The notes: generated by a model not told the origin, from the sequence alone. A stretch of DNA of 6,096 nt from an uncultured Enterobacter sp. (GCA_946477805.1 CAMKZP010000243.1:1-6096), one strand, 5' to 3'; shown: positions 1 to 6,049, counted from the stretch's first letter. Made by a program: numbers and translations.

Positions 1-53
1 ACCACGACCAGCCACAGCCAGCGCAGTCCTGTTGAACAGAGAGTTTTACTCAT
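1..53 (-). CDS. lspA: Lipoprotein signal peptidase (signal peptidase II), N-terminal fragment cut by the window edge
   Basis: The minus strand reads ATG at 53-51 and stays open to the window edge, giving 17 codons (MSKTLCSTGLRWLWLVV). This matches the start of E. coli LspA as I remember it (MSQSICSTGLRWLWLVV), and lspA is the known gene downstream of ileS. LspA is an inner-membrane aspartyl protease that removes the signal peptide of diacylglyceryl-modified prolipoproteins. The visible part is the short cytoplasmic N-terminus and the start of the first membrane helix; the catalytic aspartates lie outside the window. The start codon overlaps the ileS stop by one base (TGATG), so translation is probably coupled to ileS. 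The fragment is short, but position and match together make the call safe. Confidence 0.9.
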   Translation of the reverse strand, partial: MSKTLCSTGLRWLWLVV

Positions 54-2869
54 CAGGCAAACTTACGTTTTTCGCCGTCACCGGCGACGTTGCTGACACA
101 GCGTCCGCAGATGTCTGCGTGTTCCGCCACCTGACCGACATCGGTAGTGTAATGCCAGCAGCGCGGGCATTTCTCACCGTCGGCTTTGCTCAGCGCGACT
201 TTCAGTCCTTTGAGCAGCTCGCTCTGCTGAGCATCAGCAGACGCCTCGGCATAATCCGCAACTTTCGCACCGGAGGTCAACAGGACAAATCGTAATTCAT
301 CGCCTAGCGCCGTCAGTTTCGCCGCCAGCTCAGGTTCCGCGTACAGGGTGACTGCCGCTTCCAGAGAGCCGCCGACTTTCTTGTCAGCACGCGCCTGCTC
401 GATCACCTTGTTCACTTCGCCACGCACTTTCAGCAGCTCGTCCCAGAAGGCATCGTTCATCGCTTCGGTGCTGGAGAGATCGAACAGCCCTTCGTACCAC
501 TCGCCGGTGAAGACATACTTCTCACGCTCGCCCGGCAGGTAGCCCCAGATTTCATCTGCGGTGAAGGACATGATCGGCGCCATCCAGCGCACCAGCGCTT
601 CCGCGATGTGGAACAGCGCGGTCTGGCAGCTACGACGCGCCACGCTGTCCGCTTTCGCGGTGTACTGGCGGTCTTTGATGATGTCGAGGTAGAACGAGCC
701 CATCTCAATGGAGCAGAAGCGCATCAGGCGCTGCACCACTTCGTGGAAATCGTAAGACTCATAGGCCTTCAGGATATCGTCCTGAGCCGCTTTCGCGCAG
801 CCTACTGCCCAGCGGTCCAGCACCACCATCTCTTCCGGCTTGACCATGTCTTTCAGCGGATCGAACCCGTTCAGGTTCGCCAGCAGGAAGCGCGCGGTGT
901 TACGGATACGACGATAGCTGTCGGCGGCACGCTTGAGGATCTCGTCAGACACCGCCATTTCGCCGGTGTAGTCGGTAGAGGCCACCCACAGACGCAGGAT
1001 ATCCGCGCCCAGCTTGTTCATTACGTCCTGCGGCGAAACGGTGTTACCGATGGACTTGGACATCTTGCGGCCCTGACCATCGACGGTGAAGCCGTGGGTC
1101 AGTACCTGGCGGTAAGGCGCTTTGCCCTTCATGGCGGTGGAGATCATCAGCGATGACATAAACCAGCCGCGGTGTTGGTCAGAGCCTTCCAGATACATGT
1201 CGGCAGCGTGACCGGCAAACTCCGGGCGCACGTCAACGACTGAAGAGTGGGTTGAACCGGAGTCGAACCACACGTCCAGGGTATCCGGCACTTTCTCGTA
1301 GCTGTCTGCGTCAGCGCCCAGGATGTCGCGGGCATCGAGATCCCACCACGCCTGAATGCCATCAACCTCAACGCGCTTCGCCACTTCTTCCATCAGTTCC
1401 AGGGTGTTGGGGTGCAGTTCCTGCGTCTCTTTATGCACGAACAGCGACATCGGCACGCCCCAGGTACGCTGACGGGAGATACACCAGTCAGGACGGTTAG
1501 CCACCATGGATTCAATACGCGCCTGGCCCCAGTCCGGGATCCACTGCACGCCTTTGATCTCTTTCAGAGACTGCTCGCGCAGGCCTTTCTGATCCATGCT
1601 GACGAACCACTGCGGGGTCGCACGGAAGATGATCGGCGACTTATGACGCCAGCAGCACGGATAGCTGTGCTGCATTTTTTCGACGTGCAGCAGCGCGCCG
1701 CTGGTGCGCAGCATATCTACGATGATGTCGTTCGCTTTAAAGACGTTGATACCGTCCAGCGCCGGGTAGGTGCCAGGCAGGTAAGAACCGTCCGGGCCGA
1801 CCGGGTTAGCGATTTCCAGACCGTATTTCAGGCTGATGTTGTAGTCGTCAGGACCGTGGCCACCAGCGGTATGCACCGCACCGGTACCCGCTTCCAGCGT
1901 CACGTGGTCACCCAGGATCGCAGGCACGTCGAAGTCCAGGAACGGGTGCCTGAAGCGCATCAGCTCCAGCGCGTCGCCTTTTACGGTGCCGAGCACGGTG
2001 TAGTCGGTGATGTTTGCGCGCTTCAGCACGCTCTCAACCAGATCTTTCGCCAGGATAACCGCCTGGCCTTCTACCTGCACCAGCGCGTAGTCAAACTCGC
2101 CGGACAGGGAGATCGCGCGGTTAGCTGGCAGCGTCCACGGAGTAGTGGTCCAGATCACCAGAGAGATTGGGCCATTTACCGAGGAGACGCCAAATTTAGC
2201 CTTCACCGCATCCTGATCGACAGCAGCGAACGCGACATCGATGGATGGAGAGGTTTTGTCGTAATACTCAACTTCCGCTTCTGCCAGCGCGGAACGGCAG
2301 TCCACGCACCAGTGCACCGGCTTCGCGCCTTTGTGCAGGTGGCCGTTGCCGATGATTTTACCCAGCGCACGGATGATGTTGGCTTCAGTTTTGAAGTCCA
2401 TCGTCAGGTACGGGTGCGACCAGTCGCCCAGCACGCCCAGACGGATAAAGTCAGCGCGCTGACCGTCAACCTGGGTGGCAGCGTATTCGCGGCATTTCGC
2501 GCGGAACTCGGCGGCGGTGAATTTCTCACCCGGCTTGCCAAACTCTTGCTCAACTTTCAGTTCGATTGGCAGACCGTGGCAGTCCCAGCCCGGAACGTAA
2601 GGCGAGTCAAAGCCCGTGAGGCCTTTAGACTTCACGATAATGTCTTTCAGAATCTTGTTTACAGAGTGACCAATATGAATGCTGCCATTCGCATAGGGAG
2701 GGCCATCATGCAGAATGAAGGTTTTTTTGCCTTTTTTGGCTGCACGAATGATGCCGTACAGGTCATCATCGGTCCAACGCGCCAGCATTCCCGGTTCGCG
2801 CTTAGCGAGATCGCCGCGCATCGGGAACCCTGTTTCCGGCAAATTCAGGGTTGATTTATAGTCACTCAT
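53..2869 (-). CDS. ileS: Isoleucine--tRNA ligase (class I, bacterial type, with CP1 editing domain)
   Basis: IleRS activates isoleucine with ATP, charges tRNA-Ile in the cytoplasm and hydrolyses misactivated or mischarged valine. The protein has 938 residues, the same length as E. coli IleRS. The HIGH motif is at residues 65-68 (within PPYANGSIHIGH). The CP1 editing domain spans roughly 200-400, with the TTTPWT threonines at 241-243, H333 and D342 of the editing pocket. KMSKS is at 602-606, followed by the anticodon-binding helical domain. The C-terminal zinc site has cysteines 901, 904, 921 and 924 (CPRC...CGRC). All catalytic residues I can check are present. The exception to family pattern is Gly at 336, where E. 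coli has Pro in HTAPGHG. The CP1 domain also differs most from E. coli. The ATG at 2869 gives the E. coli-like start MSDYKSTLNL; a weak GAG-type ribosome site precedes it. It lies 45 bp after ribF and overlaps lspA by 1 base. Confidence 0.98.
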   Translation of the reverse strand: MSDYKSTLNLPETGFPMRGDLAKREPGMLARWTDDDLYGIIRAAKKGKKTFILHDGPPYANGSIHIGHSVNKILKDIIVKSKGLTGFDSPYVPGWDCHGLPIELKVEQEFGKPGEKFTAAEFRAKCREYAATQVDGQRADFIRLGVLGDWSHPYLTMDFKTEANIIRALGKIIGNGHLHKGAKPVHWCVDCRSALAEAEVEYYDKTSPSIDVAFAAVDQDAVKAKFGVSSVNGPISLVIWTTTPWTLPANRAISLSGEFDYALVQVEGQAVILAKDLVESVLKRANITDYTVLGTVKGDALELMRFRHPFLDFDVPAILGDHVTLEAGTGAVHTAGGHGPDDYNISLKYGLEIANPVGPDGSYLPGTYPALDGINVFKANDIIVDMLRTSGALLHVEKMQHSYPCCWRHKSPIIFRATPQWFVSMDQKGLREQSLKEIKGVQWIPDWGQARIESMVANRPDWCISRQRTWGVPMSLFVHKETQELHPNTLELMEEVAKRVEVDGIQAWWDLDARDILGADADSYEKVPDTLDVWFDSGSTHSSVVDVRPEFAGHAADMYLEGSDQHRGWFMSSLMISTAMKGKAPYRQVLTHGFTVDGQGRKMSKSIGNTVSPQDVMNKLGADILRLWVASTDYTGEMAVSDEILKRAADSYRRIRNTARFLLANLNGFDPLKDMVKPEEMVVLDRWAVGCAKAAQDDILKAYESYDFHEVVQRLMRFCSIEMGSFYLDIIKDRQYTAKADSVARRSCQTALFHIAEALVRWMAPIMSFTADEIWGYLPGEREKYVFTGEWYEGLFDLSSTEAMNDAFWDELLKVRGEVNKVIEQARADKKVGGSLEAAVTLYAEPELAAKLTALGDELRFVLLTSGAKVADYAEASADAQQSELLKGLKVALSKADGEKCPRCWHYTTDVGQVAEHADICGRCVSNVAGDGEKRKFA

Positions 2870-2914
2870 CAGATTCTCGGTTCCGTATTTATCACGTAGG
2901 CAGTTAAGCCGGTT

Positions 2915-3841
2915 CTAAAGCCCAAAAAACTCGCGGGCCGTTAATTCATCGCGCGCGATTTGCGCTTTCAATTCATCCAGCGAGCCAAATCGCTGCTCGT
3001 TGCGTATCTTTTTACGCAGGATTACATCTATATGGCGACCGTAGAGGTCCATTACAACGTCCAGCAGGTGTACTTCCAGCTGTTGACGCACTCCGGCGAC
3101 GGTAGGACGCGTGCCAATGTTGGCGACGCCGTAAAAGCGTTTATCGCCCAGGCCCGCCACTTCTACCGCATACACCCCTTTAACCGGGGAGACTTGCCGA
3201 CGCAGCGGGATATTCGCCGTCGGGAAACCTATGGTGCGGCCCAGCGCGTCGCCGTGGACCACGCGGCCAGAAATGGTGAACGGATGCCCCAGCAGGTTTT
3301 CTGCGGTATCCAGCTCATCGTTCGCCAGCGCCTGGCGTACCGCCGTGCTGCTGACGCGAACGCCGCCTTCGCAGAAGGTCATCGCGCTGGTGACGTCAAA
3401 GCCGTACTCGAGGCCAGCCTTCTGTAATAGCAAGAAATCACCCTGACGACCAGCGCCAAAGCGGAAATCATCACCTACTGCAAGAAACTGCACGCCAAGA
3501 CGCTTAACCAGCAGGTCGCTGACAAAATTTTGTGCTGTCAGCGCGGCAAAGCGGCGGTCGAAGCGCACGCACAATACGTAGTCCACGCCGGACTCTGCCA
3601 GATAGCGCAACTTCTCGCGCAGGCGAGTAAGACGGGCAGGTGATTTTTCGCCCGCAAACAGCTCAAGCGGCTGCGGCTCGAAAATCATCACTACAACGGG
3701 CAGGCCACGCGCCTCCCCTTCTTTACGCAATCCCTGCAGCAGCGCCTGATGACCACGATGCACGCCGTCGAAATTACCAATGGTCAGCACGCACCCGTGA
3801 GGGGCTTTGCTGAGATTATGTATGCCGCGTATCAGCTTCAT
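2915..3841 (-). CDS. ribF: Bifunctional riboflavin kinase / FAD synthetase
   Basis: RibF phosphorylates riboflavin to FMN and adenylylates FMN to FAD in the cytoplasm. The N-terminal half is the nucleotidyltransferase (FAD synthetase) domain: residues 20-31 read TIGNFDGVHRGH with the HxGH signature, and SSTAVR at 164-169 is the second nucleotide-binding motif. The C-terminal half is the flavokinase domain: GRTIGFPTAN at 201-210, KGVYAVEV from 221, NIGTRPTV at 241-248 and LEVHLLD from 255. The protein has 308 residues. E. coli RibF has 313 and ends in TKPA after the shared REFFGL; here a TAG directly follows that Leu, so only a non-catalytic tail is missing. The ATG at 3841 gives the standard start MKLIRGIHNL. 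The ribosome site is weak (GAG about 7 bases upstream). It is the first gene of the ribF-ileS-lspA operon and is divergent from rpsT. Confidence 0.98.
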   Translation of the reverse strand: MKLIRGIHNLSKAPHGCVLTIGNFDGVHRGHQALLQGLRKEGEARGLPVVVMIFEPQPLELFAGEKSPARLTRLREKLRYLAESGVDYVLCVRFDRRFAALTAQNFVSDLLVKRLGVQFLAVGDDFRFGAGRQGDFLLLQKAGLEYGFDVTSAMTFCEGGVRVSSTAVRQALANDELDTAENLLGHPFTISGRVVHGDALGRTIGFPTANIPLRRQVSPVKGVYAVEVAGLGDKRFYGVANIGTRPTVAGVRQQLEVHLLDVVMDLYGRHIDVILRKKIRNEQRFGSLDELKAQIARDELTAREFFGL

Positions 3842-3870
3842 GTCTGGCTCAAAACAGTGAAAATCGCCAA

Positions 3871-3899
3871 AGTATACCTTGTACGGCGGTTAAGGTTAA
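3871..3899 (-). promoter_or_regulatory. Sigma70-type promoter of the ribF-ileS-lspA operon
   Basis: On the minus strand TTAACC (3899-3894, 4 of 6 to TTGACA) is followed after exactly 17 bases by TATACT (3876-3871, 5 of 6 to TATAAT). Transcription would start near 3864, giving a leader of about 23 bases before the ribF ATG. The spacing and position fit well. It is a pattern match with no experimental support here. Confidence 0.65.
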
Positions 3900-4003
3900 C
3901 CGGCGATTGTTCACGCAAAACAGAAAGCCGTAATGATTTCATCATGCTGACCTTTCACAGCGAAAAAATCTGCCTGGGAACTGCGATTTTTATGCCGAAA
4001 GGC

Positions 4004-4041
4004 TGTATTCACGGAACACAAGCTGGTAGAATCCTGCGCCA
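4004..4041 (+). promoter_or_regulatory. Candidate upstream promoter of rpsT (P1)
   Basis: The -10 box TAGAAT (4027-4032) matches the consensus at 5 of 6 positions. The -35 region (TGTATT, 4004-4009, 17-base spacer) is poor. An A/T run, ATTTTTAT at 3986-3993, lies where an UP element would contact RNA polymerase alpha subunits. The discriminator CCTGCGCC is GC-rich, as is typical of stringently controlled ribosomal promoters. E. coli rpsT is known to have two promoters, and this would be the distal one, with a leader of about 130 bases. Confidence 0.55.
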
Positions 4042-4093
4042 TCACTACGTAACGTAGCGTCGCTAATTAACGGCGCTTATTTGCACAAATCCA

Positions 4094-4129
4094 TTGACAA
4101 AAGAAGGCAGAGAGGGCATATTCCTCGGC
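4094..4129 (+). promoter_or_regulatory. Main proximal promoter of rpsT (P2)
   Basis: A perfect -35 box TTGACA (4094-4099) is followed after 17 bases by CATATT (4117-4122, 4 of 6). The GC-rich discriminator CCTCGGCC comes next, and transcription should start near 4129, giving a leader of about 40 bases. The GC-rich discriminator suggests ppGpp-dependent stringent control. It corresponds in position to P2 of E. coli rpsT. Confidence 0.75.
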
Positions 4130-4157
4130 CTTTGAATTGTCCACATAGATCATATTT

Positions 4158-4171
4158 GGGAGTTGGACTTG
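4158..4171 (+). promoter_or_regulatory. rpsT ribosome binding site and UUG start
   Basis: GGGAG at 4158-4162 is a good Shine-Dalgarno sequence, placed 6 bases before TTG at 4169-4171. A second in-frame TTG at 4163-4165 directly abuts the Shine-Dalgarno and is too close to be used. The 4169 start gives MANIKSAKKRA, the conserved S20 N-terminus, and settles the start. In E. coli the UUG start and leader of rpsT are known to be part of S20 translational autoregulation. Confidence 0.85.
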
Positions 4172-4432
4172 GCTAATATCAAATCAGCTAAGAAACGTGC
4201 CGTACAGTCTGAGAAGGCTCGTAAGCACAACGCAAGCCGTCGCTCTATGATGCGTACCTTCATCAAGAAAGTATACGCAGCAATCGAAGCTGGCGACAAA
4301 GCTGCAGCGCAGAACGCATTTAACGAAATGCAACCAATCGTGGATCGTCAGGCTGCTAAAGGTCTGATCCACAAAAACAAAGCAGCGCGTCATAAAGCAA
4401 ACCTGACCGCGCAGATCAACAAACTGGCTTAA
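4169..4432 (+). CDS. rpsT: Small ribosomal subunit protein bS20
   Basis: S20 is a small basic protein that binds 16S rRNA directly and early in 30S assembly, contacting the 5' domain and helix 44. The protein has 87 residues, the E. coli length, and differs from it at only a couple of positions. It is rich in Lys, Arg and Ala and folds as a three-helix bundle. It starts at TTG (4169), not at the upstream in-frame TTG (4163), because the family begins MANIKSAKK and the Shine-Dalgarno spacing fits only the later codon. It is a monocistronic unit with two promoter candidates upstream and an intrinsic terminator 24 bp after the stop. It is divergent from ribF and convergent with nhaR. Expression is expected to be growth-rate controlled and autoregulated by S20, as in E. 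coli. Confidence 0.98.
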   Translation: MANIKSAKKRAVQSEKARKHNASRRSMMRTFIKKVYAAIEAGDKAAAQNAFNEMQPIVDRQAAKGLIHKNKAARHKANLTAQINKLA

Positions 4433-4457
4433 TCGCTACTTGTTGTTGCTTGTTTAA

Positions 4458-4483
4458 AGAACCCGCTTAACGCGGGTTTTTTT
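4458..4483 (+). terminator. Rho-independent terminator of rpsT, possibly also serving nhaR
   Basis: AACCCGC (4460-4466) pairs with GCGGGTT (4472-4478) across a 5-base loop, and the stem can be extended by A-U and G-U pairs. Seven T residues follow at 4477-4483, the classic intrinsic terminator for the plus strand. Read from the minus strand, the same hairpin begins about 12 bases after the nhaR stop and is followed by TTCTTT, a weaker tract. It may therefore terminate both convergent genes. Confidence 0.9.
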
Positions 4484-4489
4484 ATGCCT

Positions 4490-5389
4490 TCAGTTTGCCG
4501 GGGGCGTAAACAGCGTCGAGTAGTCGCGGTTGCAGATGCGCTGCACCGCCGGGTGCTGGATCATTCTTTCGGCAAATATGGCGTGGTACTCCTCCATCAC
4601 GTTATCCACTCTGCCAATCTCCGTAATCTTGTCGTCTGAATAGAGATCGTGCGCGTACAGCGTCGGCGCAACGAAGATGGCGTTATGCGCTTCGCCAAAG
4701 GCTTTCATCAGCGCCGCGTCGTCAAATTCGCCGAGGATTTCCACCTTCAGCCCCTGGGAGTTAAACCAGTTCAGCAGCTTGCGACCGAGCATGGAGCGCC
4801 TTCCCGGCACCAGCAGGCGACGCTCTTCAAGGCATGCGGGGAACGGCTTTTCCGGCGGCGGGTTAATACACCAGAAGCTTACGCCACACTCGCCAATTTT
4901 CACCGAGAACAGCCCCTCCTGCTGCGTGGAATCAATCGGGCAATCCGAGATGATCATGTCCAGCTTGTGCTGGCTAAGCTGCTCCAGCAGCATCTCGTGG
5001 GTGGATTCAAAGCAGCGCAGGTGAATTTGCTCATCTTCAACCACCGCCGCATCCAGCACGCCGCTCACCAGCCGTTTTGACAGCGCATCCGCCACGCCCA
5101 CGTCAAAGAGCAGGTTCGACTCTTTGCGATAGTTGACGATATCCAGCATCTCCTGGCTCAGGGTGAACATTTTGTCGGCGTAGCGAAACACCAGCTCGCC
5201 CAGCTCGCTTGGCTCAATACCGCGCCCCTTGCGCTTGAACAGCTTGCCCTGCAGGCGCTCTTCCAGCGCCTTGATTTGCCCGGTTATGGTCTGCGGCGTC
5301 AGGTAGAGCGCCTCTGCGGCACCCACGACCGAGCCCTGTTTGTAGACGTGCCAGAAGTAGTAGAGATGGTTGTAATTCAAATGAGACAT
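4490..5389 (-). CDS. nhaR: LysR-family transcriptional activator of nhaA
   Basis: NhaR is the Na+-responsive LysR-type activator of nhaA. In E. coli it also activates osmC and the pgaABCD biofilm polysaccharide operon. The protein has 299 residues (E. coli 301). The N-terminal winged helix-turn-helix covers about residues 5-62, including GSVVGAAEALYLTPQTITGQ with the recognition helix, then the linker helix. The effector-binding domain follows from about residue 90, with stretches nearly identical to E. coli such as LRCFESTHEMLLEQLSQHKL and PGRRSMLGRKLLNWFNSQGL. The ATG at 5389 gives MSHLNYNHLYYFW. AGGGAG lies about 11 bases upstream, a rather long spacing, and no upstream in-frame ATG exists. 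The gene follows nhaA by 57 bp on the same strand, as in E. coli, where the two can be co-transcribed. Its 3' end faces rpsT. Confidence 0.97.
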   Translation of the reverse strand: MSHLNYNHLYYFWHVYKQGSVVGAAEALYLTPQTITGQIKALEERLQGKLFKRKGRGIEPSELGELVFRYADKMFTLSQEMLDIVNYRKESNLLFDVGVADALSKRLVSGVLDAAVVEDEQIHLRCFESTHEMLLEQLSQHKLDMIISDCPIDSTQQEGLFSVKIGECGVSFWCINPPPEKPFPACLEERRLLVPGRRSMLGRKLLNWFNSQGLKVEILGEFDDAALMKAFGEAHNAIFVAPTLYAHDLYSDDKITEIGRVDNVMEEYHAIFAERMIQHPAVQRICNRDYSTLFTPPAN

Positions 5390-5415
5390 CGCGTCTTCGC
5401 TCCCTGATTGTGTAT

Positions 5416-5438
5416 CGGGAGAAGGCCCCCTTCTCCCG
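5416..5438 (-). terminator. Perfect hairpin between nhaA and nhaR (attenuator or mRNA-stabilising element)
   Basis: CGGGAGAAGG (5416-5425) and CCTTCTCCCG (5429-5438) form a perfect 10-bp inverted repeat around a 3-base loop, starting 8 bases after the nhaA stop. On the transcribed minus strand no T-run follows (ATACACAATC), so it does not look like a complete intrinsic terminator. It could reduce read-through into nhaR or protect the nhaA mRNA 3' end. The hairpin is certain as a sequence; its function is inferred. Confidence 0.5.
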
Positions 5439-5446
5439 GTTTCCCG

Positions 5447-6049
5447 TTATGCCTGGACGGCCTGTCCCGACAATTTCACCTTCAACAGGGTGTAACCCAC
5501 CGCTGCGGCCAGTAATGACCCGATAAGAATGCCGAGTTTTGCCCAGACGATAAGCTCGGGGGCATGCGCGCCAAACGCCAGCGTCGAGATAAAGATCGAC
5601 ATCGTAAAGCCAATTCCGCACAGGACGCCGACGGCCATAATCTGCTTAAACGTGGTGCCATGCGGCAGTGATGCCAGCTTCAGCTTCAGCGCCAGGCAGC
5701 AGAAGAGGCTAATGCCCAGCGGCTTACCGATGAACAGCCCGGCAATAATCCCAAGCGGCAGTACGGACGTCAGCCCGTCAAGCGTCACCCCGCCCAGCGA
5801 AACGCCCGCGTTGGCAAAGGCAAACAGCGGCAGGATCATAAAGGCCACCCACGGATGCAGCACATGCTCCAGCTGTTTAGCCGGGGAGTTCCCCTCCTGC
5901 CCCTTAAGCGGCACGAAGAAGCCAACAATCACGCCGGCAAGCGTGGCATGCACGCCCGATTTCAGCACCGCCGTCCAGAGCACCATCCCCACCAGCACGT
6001 AGATGCCGATACGTCGAACGTTGAAAATATTCAGTAAGGCCAGCACGGC
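5447..6049 (-). CDS. nhaA: Na+/H+ antiporter NhaA, C-terminal half, truncated by the contig end
   Basis: NhaA exchanges two external protons for one internal sodium ion across the inner membrane and protects against Na+, Li+ and alkaline stress. The genomic part encodes 200 residues that align without gaps to E. coli NhaA from residue 192 to its C-terminus, plus three extra residues (ending SGQAVQA). Recognisable parts are LKSGVHATLAG with the pH-linked His225, FIGKPLG with Lys300, and GIGFTMSIFIS around Gly338. The ion-binding Asp163/Asp164 and Asp133 belong to the missing N-terminal half. The reading frame appears to begin at a GTG at 6064, but that codon and the residues MYKRQ come from sequencing adapter (6050 onwards). 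The true gene continues beyond the contig. It is a truncation by assembly, not a biological pseudogene. nhaR follows downstream. Confidence 0.96.
   Translation of the reverse strand, partial: AVLALLNIFNVRRIGIYVLVGMVLWTAVLKSGVHATLAGVIVGFFVPLKGQEGNSPAKQLEHVLHPWVAFMILPLFAFANAGVSLGGVTLDGLTSVLPLGIIAGLFIGKPLGISLFCCLALKLKLASLPHGTTFKQIMAVGVLCGIGFTMSIFISTLAFGAHAPELIVWAKLGILIGSLLAAAVGYTLLKVKLSGQAVQA

Larger units (their letters stand above)
3849..4055 (-). pseudogene. yaaY: Broken yaaY-like reading frame, probably never or no longer coding
   Basis: E. coli annotates a 72-residue hypothetical gene, yaaY, ending 7 bp before ribF. Here a TGA lies at exactly that place (3849-3851), and the frame before it reads RRLTLTAVQGILWRFSLF, almost the E. 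coli YaaY tail as I remember it. Further upstream in the same frame comes TLRSDGAGFYQLVFREYSLSA, again like the E. coli N-terminal part. That piece ends at TAA 3990-3992, and tandem TGA codons follow at 3939-3944. The E. coli-like IKIA continues only in a shifted frame, implying a one-base deletion later compensated. No ATG, GTG or TTG precedes the conserved N-terminal piece before an upstream TAA (4077-4079). The frame is therefore closed in this organism. The two best-matching pieces overlap the ribF promoter and rpsT P1, so their conservation may be regulatory rather than coding. Confidence 0.55.
3842..4168. other. Divergent ribF / rpsT intergenic regulatory region
   Basis: This 327-bp stretch has no intact gene that I can support. 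It holds the ribF promoter (minus strand, 3871-3899), two promoter candidates for rpsT (plus strand, -10 boxes at 4027-4032 and 4117-4122), the rpsT leader, and the broken yaaY-like frame (minus strand, 3849-4055). Small palindromes are visible: GGTTAACC at 3894-3901, ATGAT/ATCAT around 3933-3945, and CTACG-TAA-CGTAG at 4045-4057. A 7-bp inverted pair AAAAATC/GATTTTT lies at 3964-3970 and 3985-3991. I cannot assign a binding protein to any of these. Confidence 0.85.

Noticed and set aside
608..1156. Antisense open frame of 182 codons opposite ileS, with others at 32-295, 348-542 and 1252-1500
   Set aside because: All are shadows of ileS with His/Arg/Gln-rich composition typical of reverse-complement translation, and none has a convincing ribosome site.
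1412..2854. Long antisense open frame (480 codons) on the plus strand inside ileS
   Set aside because: It lies wholly opposite the unmistakable ileS coding sequence, has no recognisable domain, and long antisense frames are common opposite GC-rich, codon-biased genes.
2960..3427. Antisense open frame opposite ribF
   Set aside because: It is fully inside ribF, which has all of its family motifs; no independent evidence for coding.
3749..4057. Plus-strand open frame running from the start of ribF into the intergenic region (102 codons)
   Set aside because: It starts antisense to ribF, crosses both promoter regions, has no Shine-Dalgarno, and matches nothing I recognise.
4045..4057. Palindrome CTACG-TAA-CGTAG in the rpsT P1 leader as an operator
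   Set aside because: It is short and matches no binding site I can name; kept only as a note in the intergenic description.
4433..4489. Possible insertion sequence or its remnant between rpsT and nhaR, where E. coli K-12 has IS1
   Set aside because: The gap is only 57 bp and holds just the terminator; there are no terminal inverted repeats, target duplication or transposase fragment.
4649..5080. Plus-strand open frames opposite nhaR
   Set aside because: nhaR is clearly coding on the minus strand over its full family length; these are shadows.
5214..5621. Minus-strand open frame spanning the nhaA-nhaR junction
   Set aside because: It is out of frame with both real genes and translates through the intergenic hairpin; an alternative-frame shadow.
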